Assembly: GCF_030142075.1 (NCBI RefSeq)
Contig: NZ_CP126241.1
Coordinates: 2,728,001-2,792,000 of the forward strand
DNA: 64,000 nucleotides
DNA from: Arthrobacter sp. zg-Y20
Lineage (GTDB): Bacteria > Actinomycetota > Actinomycetes > Actinomycetales > Micrococcaceae
Direction of reading: 5' to 3'
The position numbers and the translations under genes are program-made. The notes below the pieces were generated by a model. The model saw nothing but the letters and a program-made list of their open reading frames with translations, did not search any database and was not told the DNA's origin. This document shows positions 37,395 through 48,209 of this stretch, piece by piece (the first letter of the stretch is position 1; each line of letters opens with the position of its first letter).

Positions 37395-39442
37395 TGCCCG
37401 CTGCCCGCGTGCCGGAAGTGTCCCTCACCAGGGTCTTCTCCCCCGTTTCCATTGGTTCGCTGCTCCTGCCGCACCGGATAGTGATGGGCTCCATGCACCT
37501 GAACCGGGAGGACGACGCCGGTTCCCTCGCAGCGTTCTACCGGGAACGTGCAGCGGGCGGTGCCGCGCTGATCGTGACGGGCGGCGCTGCGGTTAACCGA
37601 ACCGGTGCCGGCGGCCCCAATTACCTGCTGATCAACGAGCCGGAAGCCGCTGCGGTGCTGGCACCGGTGCTCGACGCCGTCCATGAAGCAGGCGGGCGGC
37701 TGGCCCTCCAGCTCTTCCACGCCGGGCGGTACGCCTTCGAATCCACCTACGGACTGCGCCCGGCCGCCCCGTCACAGGTATTCTCCGGTTTCTCCCGGAC
37801 CATGCCCGCAGAGATGACCGGACCGCAGATCGAGGACACGCTCGCCGACTTCGCTGCCGCAGCGGCCCGGGCCCGGGAACTCGGATTCGATGCGGTGGAG
37901 ATCATGGGGTCCGAAGGCTACCTGATCAACCAGTTTGCCTCGCCCCTGACCAACCTGCGCCGGGACCGCTGGGGCGGCGATCCTGTGCGGCGGCAGGCCT
38001 TCCCGCTGGCGGTGCTGCAGTCGGTGCGCTCCGCCGTCGGCAGCACCTTCCCGGTGATTTTCCGCACCTCGGGCGCCGACTTCGTGGAGGGCTCCAGCAG
38101 CATCGGAGAGTCGGCTGACTTGGCCGTTGAGCTGGCCCGGGCCGGAGCCGACGCCCTCAACATCGGCATTGGCTGGCACGAATCCACCGTGCCGTCCGTG
38201 CAGGCGATGGTTCCCCACGGCCACTGGATGGGGATTGCCGGCGGCATCCGGGCAGCCCTGGCCGCAGCCGACGTGCCGGTACCGGTGATTGGCAGCAACC
38301 GGATCAACTCACTGCCGCTGGCAGAACAGGCGCTTGCTGCCGGCCACGCCGACCTGGTCTCCATGGCGCGGCCGTTCCTCGCCGACCCGGACATCGTGGC
38401 GAAGTCCCGGCGCGGAGATGCGCGGCTGGTGAACACCTGCATCGCCTGCAATGAAGCCTGCATTGACCGCTCGCTGGGGGCCGACCCGGTCTCCTGCCTG
38501 GTCAACCCGAGGGCCGGGCGGGAGAACTACTTCCCGCTGCTCCGCCGGCGGGAACTCCGAAACAGTGCCGCGGTGGCCGTAGTGGGTGCGGGACCGGCAG
38601 GGATGCAGGCAGCAGCCACCTTGGCGGACGCCGGGCACCGGGTGGACCTCTATGAGGAAGCAGATGGCATCGGCGGGCAGTTCCGGCTGGCCGGCCAGGT
38701 GCCGGGGAAAGCGGACTTCCTGCAGACCATCCGCTACTTCGGCAACGAACTACCGCGGCTGGGTGTCCGGATCAGGTGCGGGACCGCCCCCACGGCCCCG
38801 GTCTTGGCCGGCTACGCGCACGTCCTGCTGGCAACCGGTGTCCGTCCGCGGCCGGTACCGCTGCCCCGTACCGGAAACATCCCCGTACTGGACTACCGCC
38901 GTGCCTTTGCCGACGCTGAGCTGCTCGGCAACCGGGTGGTGGTTATCGGGGCAGGCGGAATCGGCGTCGACCTGGCCCGCCTCCTGGTGGAGTACGCCGG
39001 GACCGGACCCCGCCGGGTCACCATCCTGCGCCGCGGCGCGCGGATCGGTGCGGGCATCGGCCCGTCAACCCGCTGGGCAGTCCTGCAGGAACTGCGGGAA
39101 GCGGGGGTGCGCACCATGGCCCACACCGTTCCCCTGGAACTGCGCTCCGGCGGGCTCCTGGTCCGGGACGAGGCGGGAAACCGGACAGTGCTGCCGGCCG
39201 ACGCCGTCGTCCTGGCCGCCGGACAGGTGCCGCACAACCCGCTGCAGGGGCACCTCGAGGCGGCCGGTGCACCGTTTACCGTTATCGGCGGGGCACGTGA
39301 CGCGTCGGGGCTCAACGCCGTGCGTGCCTTCGAACAGGGACTGGCCGCAGCCACGGATCTTATCCGGTCCCTGGCCCGCACCCCGGCGGCGTCCGGAGTT
39401 GAAACCCCCGGGTTTAAACGCAGCAGGACCCCGCTGCCATAA
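37394..39442 (+). CDS. FadH-type 2,4-dienoyl-CoA reductase (PlmM/AnsM-like)
   Basis: A 682-residue FMN/FAD/4Fe-4S NADPH-dependent reductase, similar in build to E. coli FadH (about 672). The N-terminal OYE-type TIM barrel has LQLFHAGRYAF, the catalytic Tyr in GSEGYLINQFASPLTN and His in IGIGWHES. The iron-sulfur cysteines are in CIACNEACIDRS and VSCLVNPRAGRE. The C-terminal half has two dinucleotide folds, VAVVGAGPAGMQAAATLADA and VVVIGAGGIGVDLARLL. It is coupled to the acyl-CoA dehydrogenase (TAATG). In this operon it probably reduces a cyclohexadiene-carboxyl-CoA rather than a fatty dienoyl-CoA; that is inference. It is convergent with tuf. Confidence 0.9.
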   Translation: MPAARVPEVSLTRVFSPVSIGSLLLPHRIVMGSMHLNREDDAGSLAAFYRERAAGGAALIVTGGAAVNRTGAGGPNYLLINEPEAAAVLAPVLDAVHEAGGRLALQLFHAGRYAFESTYGLRPAAPSQVFSGFSRTMPAEMTGPQIEDTLADFAAAAARARELGFDAVEIMGSEGYLINQFASPLTNLRRDRWGGDPVRRQAFPLAVLQSVRSAVGSTFPVIFRTSGADFVEGSSSIGESADLAVELARAGADALNIGIGWHESTVPSVQAMVPHGHWMGIAGGIRAALAAADVPVPVIGSNRINSLPLAEQALAAGHADLVSMARPFLADPDIVAKSRRGDARLVNTCIACNEACIDRSLGADPVSCLVNPRAGRENYFPLLRRRELRNSAAVAVVGAGPAGMQAAATLADAGHRVDLYEEADGIGGQFRLAGQVPGKADFLQTIRYFGNELPRLGVRIRCGTAPTAPVLAGYAHVLLATGVRPRPVPLPRTGNIPVLDYRRAFADAELLGNRVVVIGAGGIGVDLARLLVEYAGTGPRRVTILRRGARIGAGIGPSTRWAVLQELREAGVRTMAHTVPLELRSGGLLVRDEAGNRTVLPADAVVLAAGQVPHNPLQGHLEAAGAPFTVIGGARDASGLNAVRAFEQGLAAATDLIRSLARTPAASGVETPGFKRSRTPLP

Positions 39443-39458
39443 GCAACGGGGCCCTGCT
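39422..39458. terminator. Bidirectional terminator between the fadH-like gene and tuf
   Basis: AGCAGGACCCCG (39422-39433) and CGGGGCCCTGCT (39447-39458) form a 12-base stem with one mismatch around a 13-base loop that includes the stop codon of the plus-strand operon. A second small hairpin, GAACC/GGTTC, follows at 39461-39475 on the tuf side. Confidence 0.6.
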
Positions 39459-39492
39459 AAGAACCGAAAAGGTTCAGGCTAGAACATCAAAA

Positions 39493-40683
39493 TTACTTGA
39501 TGATCTTGGTGACGCGGCCTGATCCAACGGTGCGGCCGCCTTCGCGGATAGCGAAGCCGAGGCCCTCTTCCATAGCGATCGGCTGGATGAGCTCAACGGT
39601 CATCTCAGTGTTATCGCCGGGCATAACCATTTCAGTGCCCTCGGGGAGGGTGATGACGCCGGTTACGTCCGTGGTACGGAAGTAGAACTGCGGGCGGTAG
39701 TTCGAGTAGAACGGGTTGTGGCGTCCGCCTTCATCCTTGGACAGGATGTAGACGTTGGCCTCGAAATCGGTGTGCGGGGTAATGGAACCCGGCTTCACGA
39801 TGACCTGGCCACGCTCTACGTCTTCGCGCTTGATGCCGCGGAGCAGCAGGCCACAGTTCTCGCCGGCCCATGCTTCGTCAAGCTGCTTGTGGAACATCTC
39901 GATACCGGTAACCGTGGTCTTCTGGACCGGACGGATGCCGACGATCTCGACCTCGGAGTTGATGGCGAGGGTACCGCGCTCGGCGCGGCCCGTGACAACG
40001 GTTCCACGACCGGTGATCGTGAAGACGTCCTCGATCGGCATCAGGAACGGCTTGTCCTTGTCGCGGATCGGGTCCGGCACGTTGTTGTCAACGGCGTCCA
40101 TCAGCTCTTCGACGGAAGCAACCCACTTGGGGTCGCCTTCCAGGGCCTTCAGGCCCGAAACGCGGACGACGGGAGCGTTGTCCCCGTCGAATTCCTGGGA
40201 GCTCAGCAGTTCGCGAACTTCCATTTCCACGAGGTCGAGCAGTTCTTCGTCGTCAACCATGTCGGACTTGTTCAGTGCGACCAGCAGGTAGGGAACGCCC
40301 ACCTGGCGGGCGAGCAGAACGTGCTCGCGGGTCTGGGCCATCGGACCGTCGGTAGCGGCAACCACGAGGATTGCGCCGTCCATCTGAGCTGCACCAGTGA
40401 TCATGTTCTTGATGTAGTCAGCGTGGCCGGGAGCGTCTACGTGTGCGTAGTGGCGCTTCTCGGTCTGGTACTCGATGTGCGAGATGTTGATGGTGATACC
40501 GCGCTGGCGCTCTTCAGGTGCAGAGTCGATAGCAGCGAAATCGCGCTTTTCGTTCAGATCAGGGTACTTGTCAGCAAGCACCTTCGAAATGGCAGCGGTC
40601 AACGTGGTCTTGCCATGGTCAACGTGACCAATGGTGCCGATGTTGACGTGCGGCTTAGTCCGCTCGAACTTTGCCTTCGCCAC
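39493..40683 (-). CDS. tuf: Elongation factor Tu
   Basis: GTPase that delivers aminoacyl-tRNA to the ribosome, 396 residues. G-domain motifs: [21 protein letters not shown] and [10 protein letters not shown]. The switch I region is present ([17 protein letters not shown]). The end is standard ([20 protein letters not shown]). Last gene of the str operon but with a 219-base spacer from fusA that contains a hairpin and a promoter candidate, allowing separate high expression of tuf. Confidence 0.99.
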   Translation of the reverse strand: MAKAKFERTKPHVNIGTIGHVDHGKTTLTAAISKVLADKYPDLNEKRDFAAIDSAPEERQRGITINISHIEYQTEKRHYAHVDAPGHADYIKNMITGAAQMDGAILVVAATDGPMAQTREHVLLARQVGVPYLLVALNKSDMVDDEELLDLVEMEVRELLSSQEFDGDNAPVVRVSGLKALEGDPKWVASVEELMDAVDNNVPDPIRDKDKPFLMPIEDVFTITGRGTVVTGRAERGTLAINSEVEIVGIRPVQKTTVTGIEMFHKQLDEAWAGENCGLLLRGIKREDVERGQVIVKPGSITPHTDFEANVYILSKDEGGRHNPFYSNYRPQFYFRTTDVTGVITLPEGTEMVMPGDNTEMTVELIQPIAMEEGLGFAIREGGRTVGSGRVTKIIK

Positions 40684-40749
40684 GGGTTCCTCCTAGAGAG
40701 TTAGAAGACTCAATCTCCAGCCGCGCTTTTCGCAACTGAAACTGATGTA

Positions 40750-40778
40750 AGTCTACTGGGGGCTGTTTATTTGATGAA
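40750..40778 (-). promoter_or_regulatory. Candidate tuf promoter
   Basis: On the minus strand TTCATC (40773-40778), 17 bases, then TAGACT (40750-40755). The -10 is good for an actinobacterium, the -35 is weak. A promoter inside the fusA-tuf spacer would fit known separate tuf promoters in bacteria. Confidence 0.35.
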
Positions 40779-40827
40779 ATTGCCGATTTCCGCAGCAGCC
40801 TGGCGAGGCCGCTCAGTTTGGCTATGC

Positions 40828-40857
40828 GCCCGGTCCGGGCCGAAACCCGGACCGGGC
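40828..40857 (-). terminator. Hairpin in the fusA-tuf spacer
   Basis: A perfect 12-base stem, GCCCGGTCCGGG (40828-40839) with CCCGGACCGGGC (40846-40857), loop of 6. It starts about 45 bases after the fusA stop on the minus strand. There is no T run, so a partial terminator or an mRNA-stabilising hairpin are both possible. Confidence 0.5.
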
Positions 40858-40902
40858 ACACACGGCGGGTGTCCCGGCGTAAACCGTTCCACCCTCCAAG
40901 TT

Positions 40903-43017
<2,115 letters not shown>

Positions 43018-43069
43018 GGTTTCTCCCTATATTTGGTGTTTGCCGGTTCGACTGCGTTTATCTGCTTCG

Positions 43070-43103
43070 GGCCCCGCACCCCGCCTAAGCGGAATGCAGG
43101 GCC
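43070..43103 (-). other. Hairpin in the rpsG-fusA spacer
   Basis: The 15-base arms 43070-43084 and 43089-43103 pair fully if G-U pairs are allowed on the minus-strand RNA, with a 4-base loop. It starts about 30 bases after the rpsG stop. Confidence 0.45.
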
Positions 43104-43134
43104 TCGAAGGAGGGGCCGCCGTCGGCCAGGCTTT

Positions 43135-43605
43135 TTACCAGCGGTAGTGCGCGAAGGCCTTGTTGGACTCAGCCATCTTGTGGGTGTCCTCGCGGCGCTT
43201 CACAGCTGCACCGAGACCGTTGGAAGCGTCCAGGATTTCGTTGCGGAGACGCTCGGTCATGGTCTTCTCGCGGCGGGCCTTCGAGTAGCCAACCAGCCAG
43301 CGCAGGGCCAGTGCGGTTGCACGGCCCGGCTTGACCTCAACGGGAACCTGGTAGGTGGCGCCGCCAACGCGGCGGGACTTAACCTCAAGGCTGGGCTTGA
43401 TGTTGTCCATGGCCTTCTTCAGGGCTGCAACCGGATCCTGTCCGGTCTTCTCCTGAGCGCCTGCAAGTGCACCGTAGACGATGCGCTCTGCGGTGGACTT
43501 CTTGCCGTCGATCAGAACCTTGTTGATCAGCTGCGTGACCAGCGGGGAGCCGTAGACGGGATCCAGTACGAGCGGCCGCTTGGGGGCCGGACCCTTGCGG
43601 GGCAT
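43135..43605 (-). CDS. rpsG: 30S ribosomal protein S7
   Basis: Head-assembly protein that binds the 3' domain of 16S rRNA, 156 residues. I use the start at 43605 ([20 protein letters not shown]); the in-frame upstream ATG is inside rpsL. Motifs include [20 protein letters not shown] and [20 protein letters not shown], ending NKAFAHYRW. One base after rpsL. Confidence 0.98.
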   Translation of the reverse strand: MPRKGPAPKRPLVLDPVYGSPLVTQLINKVLIDGKKSTAERIVYGALAGAQEKTGQDPVAALKKAMDNIKPSLEVKSRRVGGATYQVPVEVKPGRATALALRWLVGYSKARREKTMTERLRNEILDASNGLGAAVKRREDTHKMAESNKAFAHYRW

Positions 43606-43606
43606 A

Positions 43607-43981
43607 TTACTTCTTCTCCATCTTCGCGCCGTAGCGGCTGCGAGCCTGCTTGCGGTTCTTGACACCCTGGGTATCGAGGGCACCGCGGACAATCTTGTAG
43701 CGGACACCGGGAAGGTCCTTCACACGGCCGCCGCGCACCAGCACGATGGAGTGTTCCTGAAGGTTGTGACCCACACCGGGGATGTAAGCGGTTACTTCGA
43801 TGCCGCCGTTGAGGCGGACACGTGCAACCTTACGCAGAGCCGAGTTCGGCTTCTTCGGGGTGGTGGTGTAAACGCGGGTGCAGACACCACGGCGCATCGG
43901 GCTGCCCTGGAGGGCAGGAGCCTTGGTCTTGGAGACCTTGGGTGAGCGGCCCTTGCGGACCAGCTGCTGAATCGTAGGCAC
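43607..43981 (-). CDS. rpsL: 30S ribosomal protein S12
   Basis: Decoding-centre protein, 124 residues, opening [20 protein letters not shown]. The streptomycin-sensitive lysines are intact in [17 protein letters not shown] (position 42/43) and [13 protein letters not shown]. First gene of the str operon, with 362 bases of upstream region. Confidence 0.99.
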   Translation of the reverse strand: MPTIQQLVRKGRSPKVSKTKAPALQGSPMRRGVCTRVYTTTPKKPNSALRKVARVRLNGGIEVTAYIPGVGHNLQEHSIVLVRGGRVKDLPGVRYKIVRGALDTQGVKNRKQARSRYGAKMEKK

Positions 43982-44343
43982 TTTCGTGTTCTCCGTTTTT
44001 TCTCGAGATAATTCTCTGGTTGCCCCGCCCCGCTGCCGGCTGAAACCAACCAGGGGGCGACGCGCTTAAAGTCGTTGCCGCAATGCCCCGAGAAGTTCCG
44101 ATACTCTCGCCGAAAGCGACCGTAGGCGTGCAAAAGTGTGGCATTCGTTGCGCAAGAAGCCCGCAACCCGGAAACAGGCCCGCCCATTCCTTCCGGAATG
44201 CATTCCTCCGAGTATCTCACCACGGAGGGCACGCGAGCGGCCTTCATCCACTGCCACACAAACAATTGGCTTTCAGTCTAGCAGACTTAAGCGGAGCCGG
44301 ACGAAAGTGCGGCAGGGATCACATTCTGCTTGGCCCTGTCCCG
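43982..44343. other. str operon promoter and leader region, 362 bases
   Basis: No gene supported. It separates the IclR gene of the pca operon from rpsL, both on the minus strand. An extended -10 (TGC TAGACT; hexamer at 44275-44280) is marked as the promoter candidate. The remaining roughly 280 bases would be an untranslated leader. I saw no convincing terminator for the upstream pca operon, so read-through into the str operon is possible. Confidence 0.45.
44275..44283 (-). promoter_or_regulatory. Candidate extended -10 of the str operon
   Basis: TG-C-TAGACT on the minus strand, with no good -35 at normal spacing. Faces rpsL. Confidence 0.3.
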
Positions 44344-45135
44344 CTAGCTTTGCGCCGCCAGGGCGGCCGTAATGGTGGCCGACGCCTGCTGCAGGTGCGG
44401 CACAACCCTGGCCGCTGCTTCCTCCAGTGTAGGCGCTTCGGTTCCGAGGCCTGCCTGCATGGAGGTGTTCAGCGCAGCCAGCACCTGCCCGCGGGGGTCG
44501 AATATCGGTACGGCCACCGAGCGCAGGCCCTGCTCCAGTTCCTGGTCCACAATGGCCCAGCCCTGTTCCCGCACCCGGGCAACCATACTCCGGAGCCGGT
44601 CCGGATCGGTCACCGTCCGGTCAGTCAGCGGCCGCAGCTCAACCGTGGCCAGGTACTCTTCGAACCGGTCCCCGGACAGGCCGGCCAGCAGCACCCGCCC
44701 CATGGAGGTGGCGTAGGCCGGAAACCTGGTGCCCACGCTGATGCCCACGGTCATCAGCCGGCGGGTGTGGATTCGGGCTATGTACACAATCTCGTTGCCG
44801 TCCAGGATGGAGGCGGAGGTGGACTCCGAAATCGCCCGTGAAAGGTCCTCCAGGACCGGTTGGGCCAGCTGGGGAAGGGACTGGCCCGACAGGTAGGAAT
44901 ACCCCAACTGCAGCACCAGCGCCGTCAGCTCGAAGGTCCGCCCGTCGGTCCGCACATAGCCGAGCTCCACCAGGGTGAGCAGGAAACGGCGGGCCGTGGC
45001 ACGGGTCAGGCCCGTCCGGCGCGAGACGTCGCTGAGCGTCATCTGCACGTGCTCGGCGTCGAACGCGCGGATCACCTGCAGGCCCCGGGCCAGGGACTGG
45101 ACGTACTGGTCGCTGGCCGGTGCGGTCCCGCTCAT
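44344..45135 (-). CDS. IclR-family transcriptional regulator of the pca cluster
   Basis: A 263-residue regulator. The winged helix (about residues 10-75) contains MTLSDVSRRTGLTRATARRF and LVELGYVRTDGRTFELT; the C-terminal effector domain contains DGNEIVYIARI and GRVLLAGLSGDRFEEYL. PcaR, PcaU and PobR regulators of beta-ketoadipate genes belong to this family. It is the last gene of the pca operon, 20 bases after pcaJ, so it would regulate its own synthesis. The likely binding site is the 7-1-7 palindrome at 51944-51958. Whether it is activator or repressor, and its effector, cannot be read from sequence. Confidence 0.9.
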   Translation of the reverse strand: MSGTAPASDQYVQSLARGLQVIRAFDAEHVQMTLSDVSRRTGLTRATARRFLLTLVELGYVRTDGRTFELTALVLQLGYSYLSGQSLPQLAQPVLEDLSRAISESTSASILDGNEIVYIARIHTRRLMTVGISVGTRFPAYATSMGRVLLAGLSGDRFEEYLATVELRPLTDRTVTDPDRLRSMVARVREQGWAIVDQELEQGLRSVAVPIFDPRGQVLAALNTSMQAGLGTEAPTLEEAAARVVPHLQQASATITAALAAQS

Positions 45136-45155
45136 TTATCCCCCATGGTGTAGGC

Positions 45156-45812
45156 CTAGCTGCCGGCGTTGCCGCGAATCAGCTCAATGTCCATTGCTGC
45201 GGCCAGTTCCTCGAAGGTGGTGCCGAAGGTCTCGCGGACGTGGACCCCGTCTTCCTTCAGCAGGAAGACCGCCTCATTAGTGTAGACGCGCGTGACACAG
45301 CCGACGCCGGTCAGCGGGTAGCTGCATTCCTTCACCAGCTTGCTCGCACCGTCCCTGGTGAACAGGTTCATCATGACGTAGACGTCCTTGGCCCCGGTGG
45401 CCAGGTCCATGGCGCCGCCGACGGCGGGGATGGCGTCCGGCGCCCCGGTATGCCAGTTGGCCAAGTCACCGGAGGCAGATACCTGGAAGGCGCCAAGGAC
45501 GCACACATCCAGGTGGCCGCCGCGCATGACGGCGAAGGAGTCGGCGTGGTGGAAGTAGGAGGCGCCGGGCAGTTCGGTCACCGGAATCTTGCCGGCGTTG
45601 ATCAGGTCCGGGTCCACCTCGTCACCGTGCGCCTGGGGTCCCATGCCGAGCATGCCGTTCTCGGTGTGCAGGGTGATGTTCTGCTCCGGCTTCAAAAAGT
45701 CCGACACCAGGGTGGGCTGTCCGATGCCCAGGTTCACGAAGGACCCCGGGGCGATGTCCGCAGCTACAAGGGCTGCCAGTGCGTTTTTGTCCAGCTTTTC
45801 CGTGGTGCTCAT
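45156..45812 (-). CDS. pcaJ: 3-oxoadipate CoA-transferase subunit B
   Basis: Beta subunit of succinyl-CoA:3-oxoadipate CoA-transferase, 218 residues. The catalytic Glu is in HTENGMLGMGP; NLGIGQPTLVSDFL and GGHLDVCVLGAFQVSASGDL are also typical. It activates 3-oxoadipate to 3-oxoadipyl-CoA together with PcaI. Overlaps the pcaI stop by 4 bases, keeping subunits in balance. Confidence 0.94.
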   Translation of the reverse strand: MSTTEKLDKNALAALVAADIAPGSFVNLGIGQPTLVSDFLKPEQNITLHTENGMLGMGPQAHGDEVDPDLINAGKIPVTELPGASYFHHADSFAVMRGGHLDVCVLGAFQVSASGDLANWHTGAPDAIPAVGGAMDLATGAKDVYVMMNLFTRDGASKLVKECSYPLTGVGCVTRVYTNEAVFLLKEDGVHVRETFGTTFEELAAAMDIELIRGNAGS

Positions 45813-46492
45813 GCTGCGGCCGGTGCTTTCTCCCGGTCCACGCGGACCAGGGTGTTGACGTAGATTCCCGGGGTCACGACGGTCTCGGGGTCTATCTGCC
45901 CGGTGTCCACTATCTCGCGGACCTGCACCATGGCGTGCTTCGCCGCCGCAGCCATGATCGGACCGAAGTTCCGTGCGGTCTTGCGGTACACGAGGTTGCC
46001 GGCGCGGTCCGCCCGCAGGGCCTTGACCAGGGCAAAGTCGGCATGAAGCGGCGTTTCGAAGACGTAGCCGCGGCCGTCGATCATCCGGGTTTCCTTGCCT
46101 TCGGCCAGCGGCGTGCCGAAGGCCGTGGGCGTGAAGAAACCGCCGATGCCGGCGCCGGCGGCCCGGATGCGTTCGGCCAGGTTGCCCTGCGGCACCAGTT
46201 CCAGTTCAATCTCCCCGGCCCGGTATCGGGCGTCGAAGATCTGCGAGTCGGACTGCCGGGGGAAGGAGCACACGATCTTCTTCACCCGCCCGGCGCCGAT
46301 GAGCGCTGCCAGGCCCTGCTCCCCGTTGCCGGCGTTGTTGTTCACGACGGTCAGGTTGGCTGCTCCCTGGCGCAGCAGCGCTTCGATCAGTTCCACGGGC
46401 TGCCCGGCACGGCCGAACCCGCCGATCATCACGGTGGCGCCGTCGTGTATGGGCGCCACGGCCTCATCTGCGTCCTGGACTATCTTGAGCAC
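45809..46492 (-). CDS. pcaI: 3-oxoadipate CoA-transferase subunit A
   Basis: Alpha subunit of the CoA-transferase, 227 residues. The opening DGATVMIGGFGRAGQPVELI carries the CoA-binding glycine loop; GNLAERIRAAGAGIGGFFTP is also conserved. It partners PcaJ. It is 33 bases after pcaF. The similarity would also fit an acetoacetate CoA-transferase, but the pca context decides. Confidence 0.93.
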   Translation of the reverse strand: MLKIVQDADEAVAPIHDGATVMIGGFGRAGQPVELIEALLRQGAANLTVVNNNAGNGEQGLAALIGAGRVKKIVCSFPRQSDSQIFDARYRAGEIELELVPQGNLAERIRAAGAGIGGFFTPTAFGTPLAEGKETRMIDGRGYVFETPLHADFALVKALRADRAGNLVYRKTARNFGPIMAAAAKHAMVQVREIVDTGQIDPETVVTPGIYVNTLVRVDREKAPAAA

Positions 46493-46525
46493 GGTGTCTT
46501 CCTTACGGTTGAGCGGCGGGGCGGG

Positions 46526-47725
46526 TCAATTGGCGTTTTCCAGCACGACGGCGAGGCCTTGGCCGACGCCGATGCAGATGGCGGCCACGCCCCAGCGTTC
46601 CCCGGATTCCTGCAGCCGGCGGGCCAAGGTGCCCAGGATGCGGGCGCCGGAAGCCCCCAACGGGTGCCCGATCGCTACCGCACCGCCCCAGGCGTTGACG
46701 ATCCCGGGGTCCACGTCCCACGCATCCAGGCATGCCAGGGACTGGGCGGCAAAGGCCTCGTTCAGTTCCACGGCGCCAACATCGCCCCAGCTGATGCCGG
46801 CGCGCTTCAGTGCGGTGTTGGCTGCTTCCACCGGTGCGTAGCCGAAGAACTGCGGTTCATTGGCGGCGGCGCCGCGGCCTGCGATGCGGGCCAGCGGCGC
46901 CAGCCCCAGGATCCCGGCCGCACTTTCGCTGCCCACCCAGGCCGCGGAGGCGCCGTCGTTCAGGGGCGAGGCGTTGCCGGCGGTCACTGTGCCGCCGGAC
47001 GCGTCGTCGGACGCCGGGCGGAAGACAGTGCGCAGGGTGGCGAGCTTCTCCGTGGTGGACCCTGCGCGGATGCTTTCATCCCTGGCCAAGTCCACGCCGT
47101 CGACGGCGACGGTCAGGTTCGCGTACTTGCCCTCGTCCCATGCCCGGGCCGCCGAGGCATGGGAGGCGGCGGCGAATTCGTCCTGCCGTTCGCGGGTGAT
47201 GCCGTACTTCTCCCGAAGCTGCTCGGTGGCCTCGCCCAGGGACACCGTCCATTCCTTCGGCATGGCCGGGTTGACCAGGCGCCAGCCCAAGGTCGTGGAG
47301 GCAAGGGCGGCGTCACCGGCGGGATACGGCAACTCGTTCTTGGGCAACACCCAGGGGGCGCGGCTCATGGACTCCACGCCGCCGATGAGCATCAGGTCCG
47401 CCTCCGAGGTGTTGATCTGGCGGGAGGCAATCATTGCCGCATCCAGCGAGGACCCGCAGAGCCGGTTGACGGTGGTGCCCGGAATGGAGGTCGGCAGTCC
47501 CGCCAGCAGGGCCGCCATGCGCGCAACGTTGCGGTTTTCCTCACCCGCGCCGTTGGCATTGCCGAAGACCACTTCATCGATCCGTTCCGGGTCCAGTTCC
47601 GGTGCCCGGGAGACGGCTGCCCGGATCACCTGGGCGGCCAGGTCATCGGGGCGGACGCCGGCGAGGGCGCCGCCGAATTTCCCGAAAGGGGTACGAACTG
47701 CGTCGTAGATATATGTCTGGTTCAC
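46526..47725 (-). CDS. pcaF: 3-oxoadipyl-CoA thiolase
   Basis: Cleaves 3-oxoadipyl-CoA to succinyl-CoA and acetyl-CoA, the last step of the pathway. I use the GTG at 47725 (VNQTYIYDAVRTPFGKFGGA), preceded by AAGGAG, giving 399 residues; the open frame extends upstream without thiolase features. Catalytic residues: Cys in NRLCGSSLDAAM, His in GGAVAIGHPLGASGARI and Cys in AAICIGVGQGLAVV. The TPFGKFGG opening fits PcaF/PaaJ more than an acetoacetyl-CoA thiolase. Confidence 0.94.
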   Translation of the reverse strand: MNQTYIYDAVRTPFGKFGGALAGVRPDDLAAQVIRAAVSRAPELDPERIDEVVFGNANGAGEENRNVARMAALLAGLPTSIPGTTVNRLCGSSLDAAMIASRQINTSEADLMLIGGVESMSRAPWVLPKNELPYPAGDAALASTTLGWRLVNPAMPKEWTVSLGEATEQLREKYGITRERQDEFAAASHASAARAWDEGKYANLTVAVDGVDLARDESIRAGSTTEKLATLRTVFRPASDDASGGTVTAGNASPLNDGASAAWVGSESAAGILGLAPLARIAGRGAAANEPQFFGYAPVEAANTALKRAGISWGDVGAVELNEAFAAQSLACLDAWDVDPGIVNAWGGAVAIGHPLGASGARILGTLARRLQESGERWGVAAICIGVGQGLAVVLENAN

Positions 47726-47801
47726 CGGTGCTCCTTTGAAACGTGCTGCGAAGAAACTGGAATCGGAACGTTCGGACTGTTGGGTCTGGCTCGTTGCGCG
47801 G

Positions 47802-48206
47802 CTACGCCTCGGCGTCGATGTCCCGGAACACGCCCTGCGCCGTCTTGAACGCCGAGTTGGCTGCCGGGACGCCGCAGTAGATGGCGGACTGCAGCACAAT
47901 CTCCTTGATCTCGTCGCGGCTGAGGCCGTTGCGCAGGGCCGCCCTGACGTGCATGGCGAACTCCTCCAAGTGGCCGTGCGCGATCAGGGCGGTGAGGGTG
48001 ACGGCGCTGCGCATAGTGCGCGGCAGGCCCGGCCGGGTCCAGATGGTGCCCCACGCGTACTGGGTGATCAGGTCCTGGAAGTCGGCGGTGAACCCGTCCT
48101 TGCCGGCGTTGGCACGGTCCACGTGCTCGGGGCCGAGGACTTCCCGTCGGACGGCCATGCCCTCGTTGTACACGTCCTGCCGGCTCTTGTCTCCGTCTGC
48201 GATCAC
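47802..48206 (-). CDS. pcaC: 4-carboxymuconolactone decarboxylase
   Basis: Decarboxylates gamma-carboxymuconolactone to 3-oxoadipate enol-lactone. The 134-residue protein has VRREVLGPEHVDRANAGKDG, TRPGLPRTMRSAVTLTALIA and EFAMHVRAALRNGLSRDEIK, followed by the active-site region EIVLQSAIYCGVPAANSAFK. It starts at a GTG 3 bases after the pcaD TAG, in the same frame as pcaD; GAAGGG nine bases before the GTG can serve as SD. In many actinobacteria these two are one protein (PcaL), so this looks like a split version. Confidence 0.94.
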   Translation of the reverse strand: MIADGDKSRQDVYNEGMAVRREVLGPEHVDRANAGKDGFTADFQDLITQYAWGTIWTRPGLPRTMRSAVTLTALIAHGHLEEFAMHVRAALRNGLSRDEIKEIVLQSAIYCGVPAANSAFKTAQGVFRDIDAEA

Positions 48207-48209
48207 GGG

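Noticed and set aside
37394-39442. Fatty-acid beta-oxidation FadH as sole role
   Set aside because: The protein is FadH-like, but its tight coupling to the EPSPS-ligase fusion argues for a ring substrate; a fatty-acid role was not fully excluded.
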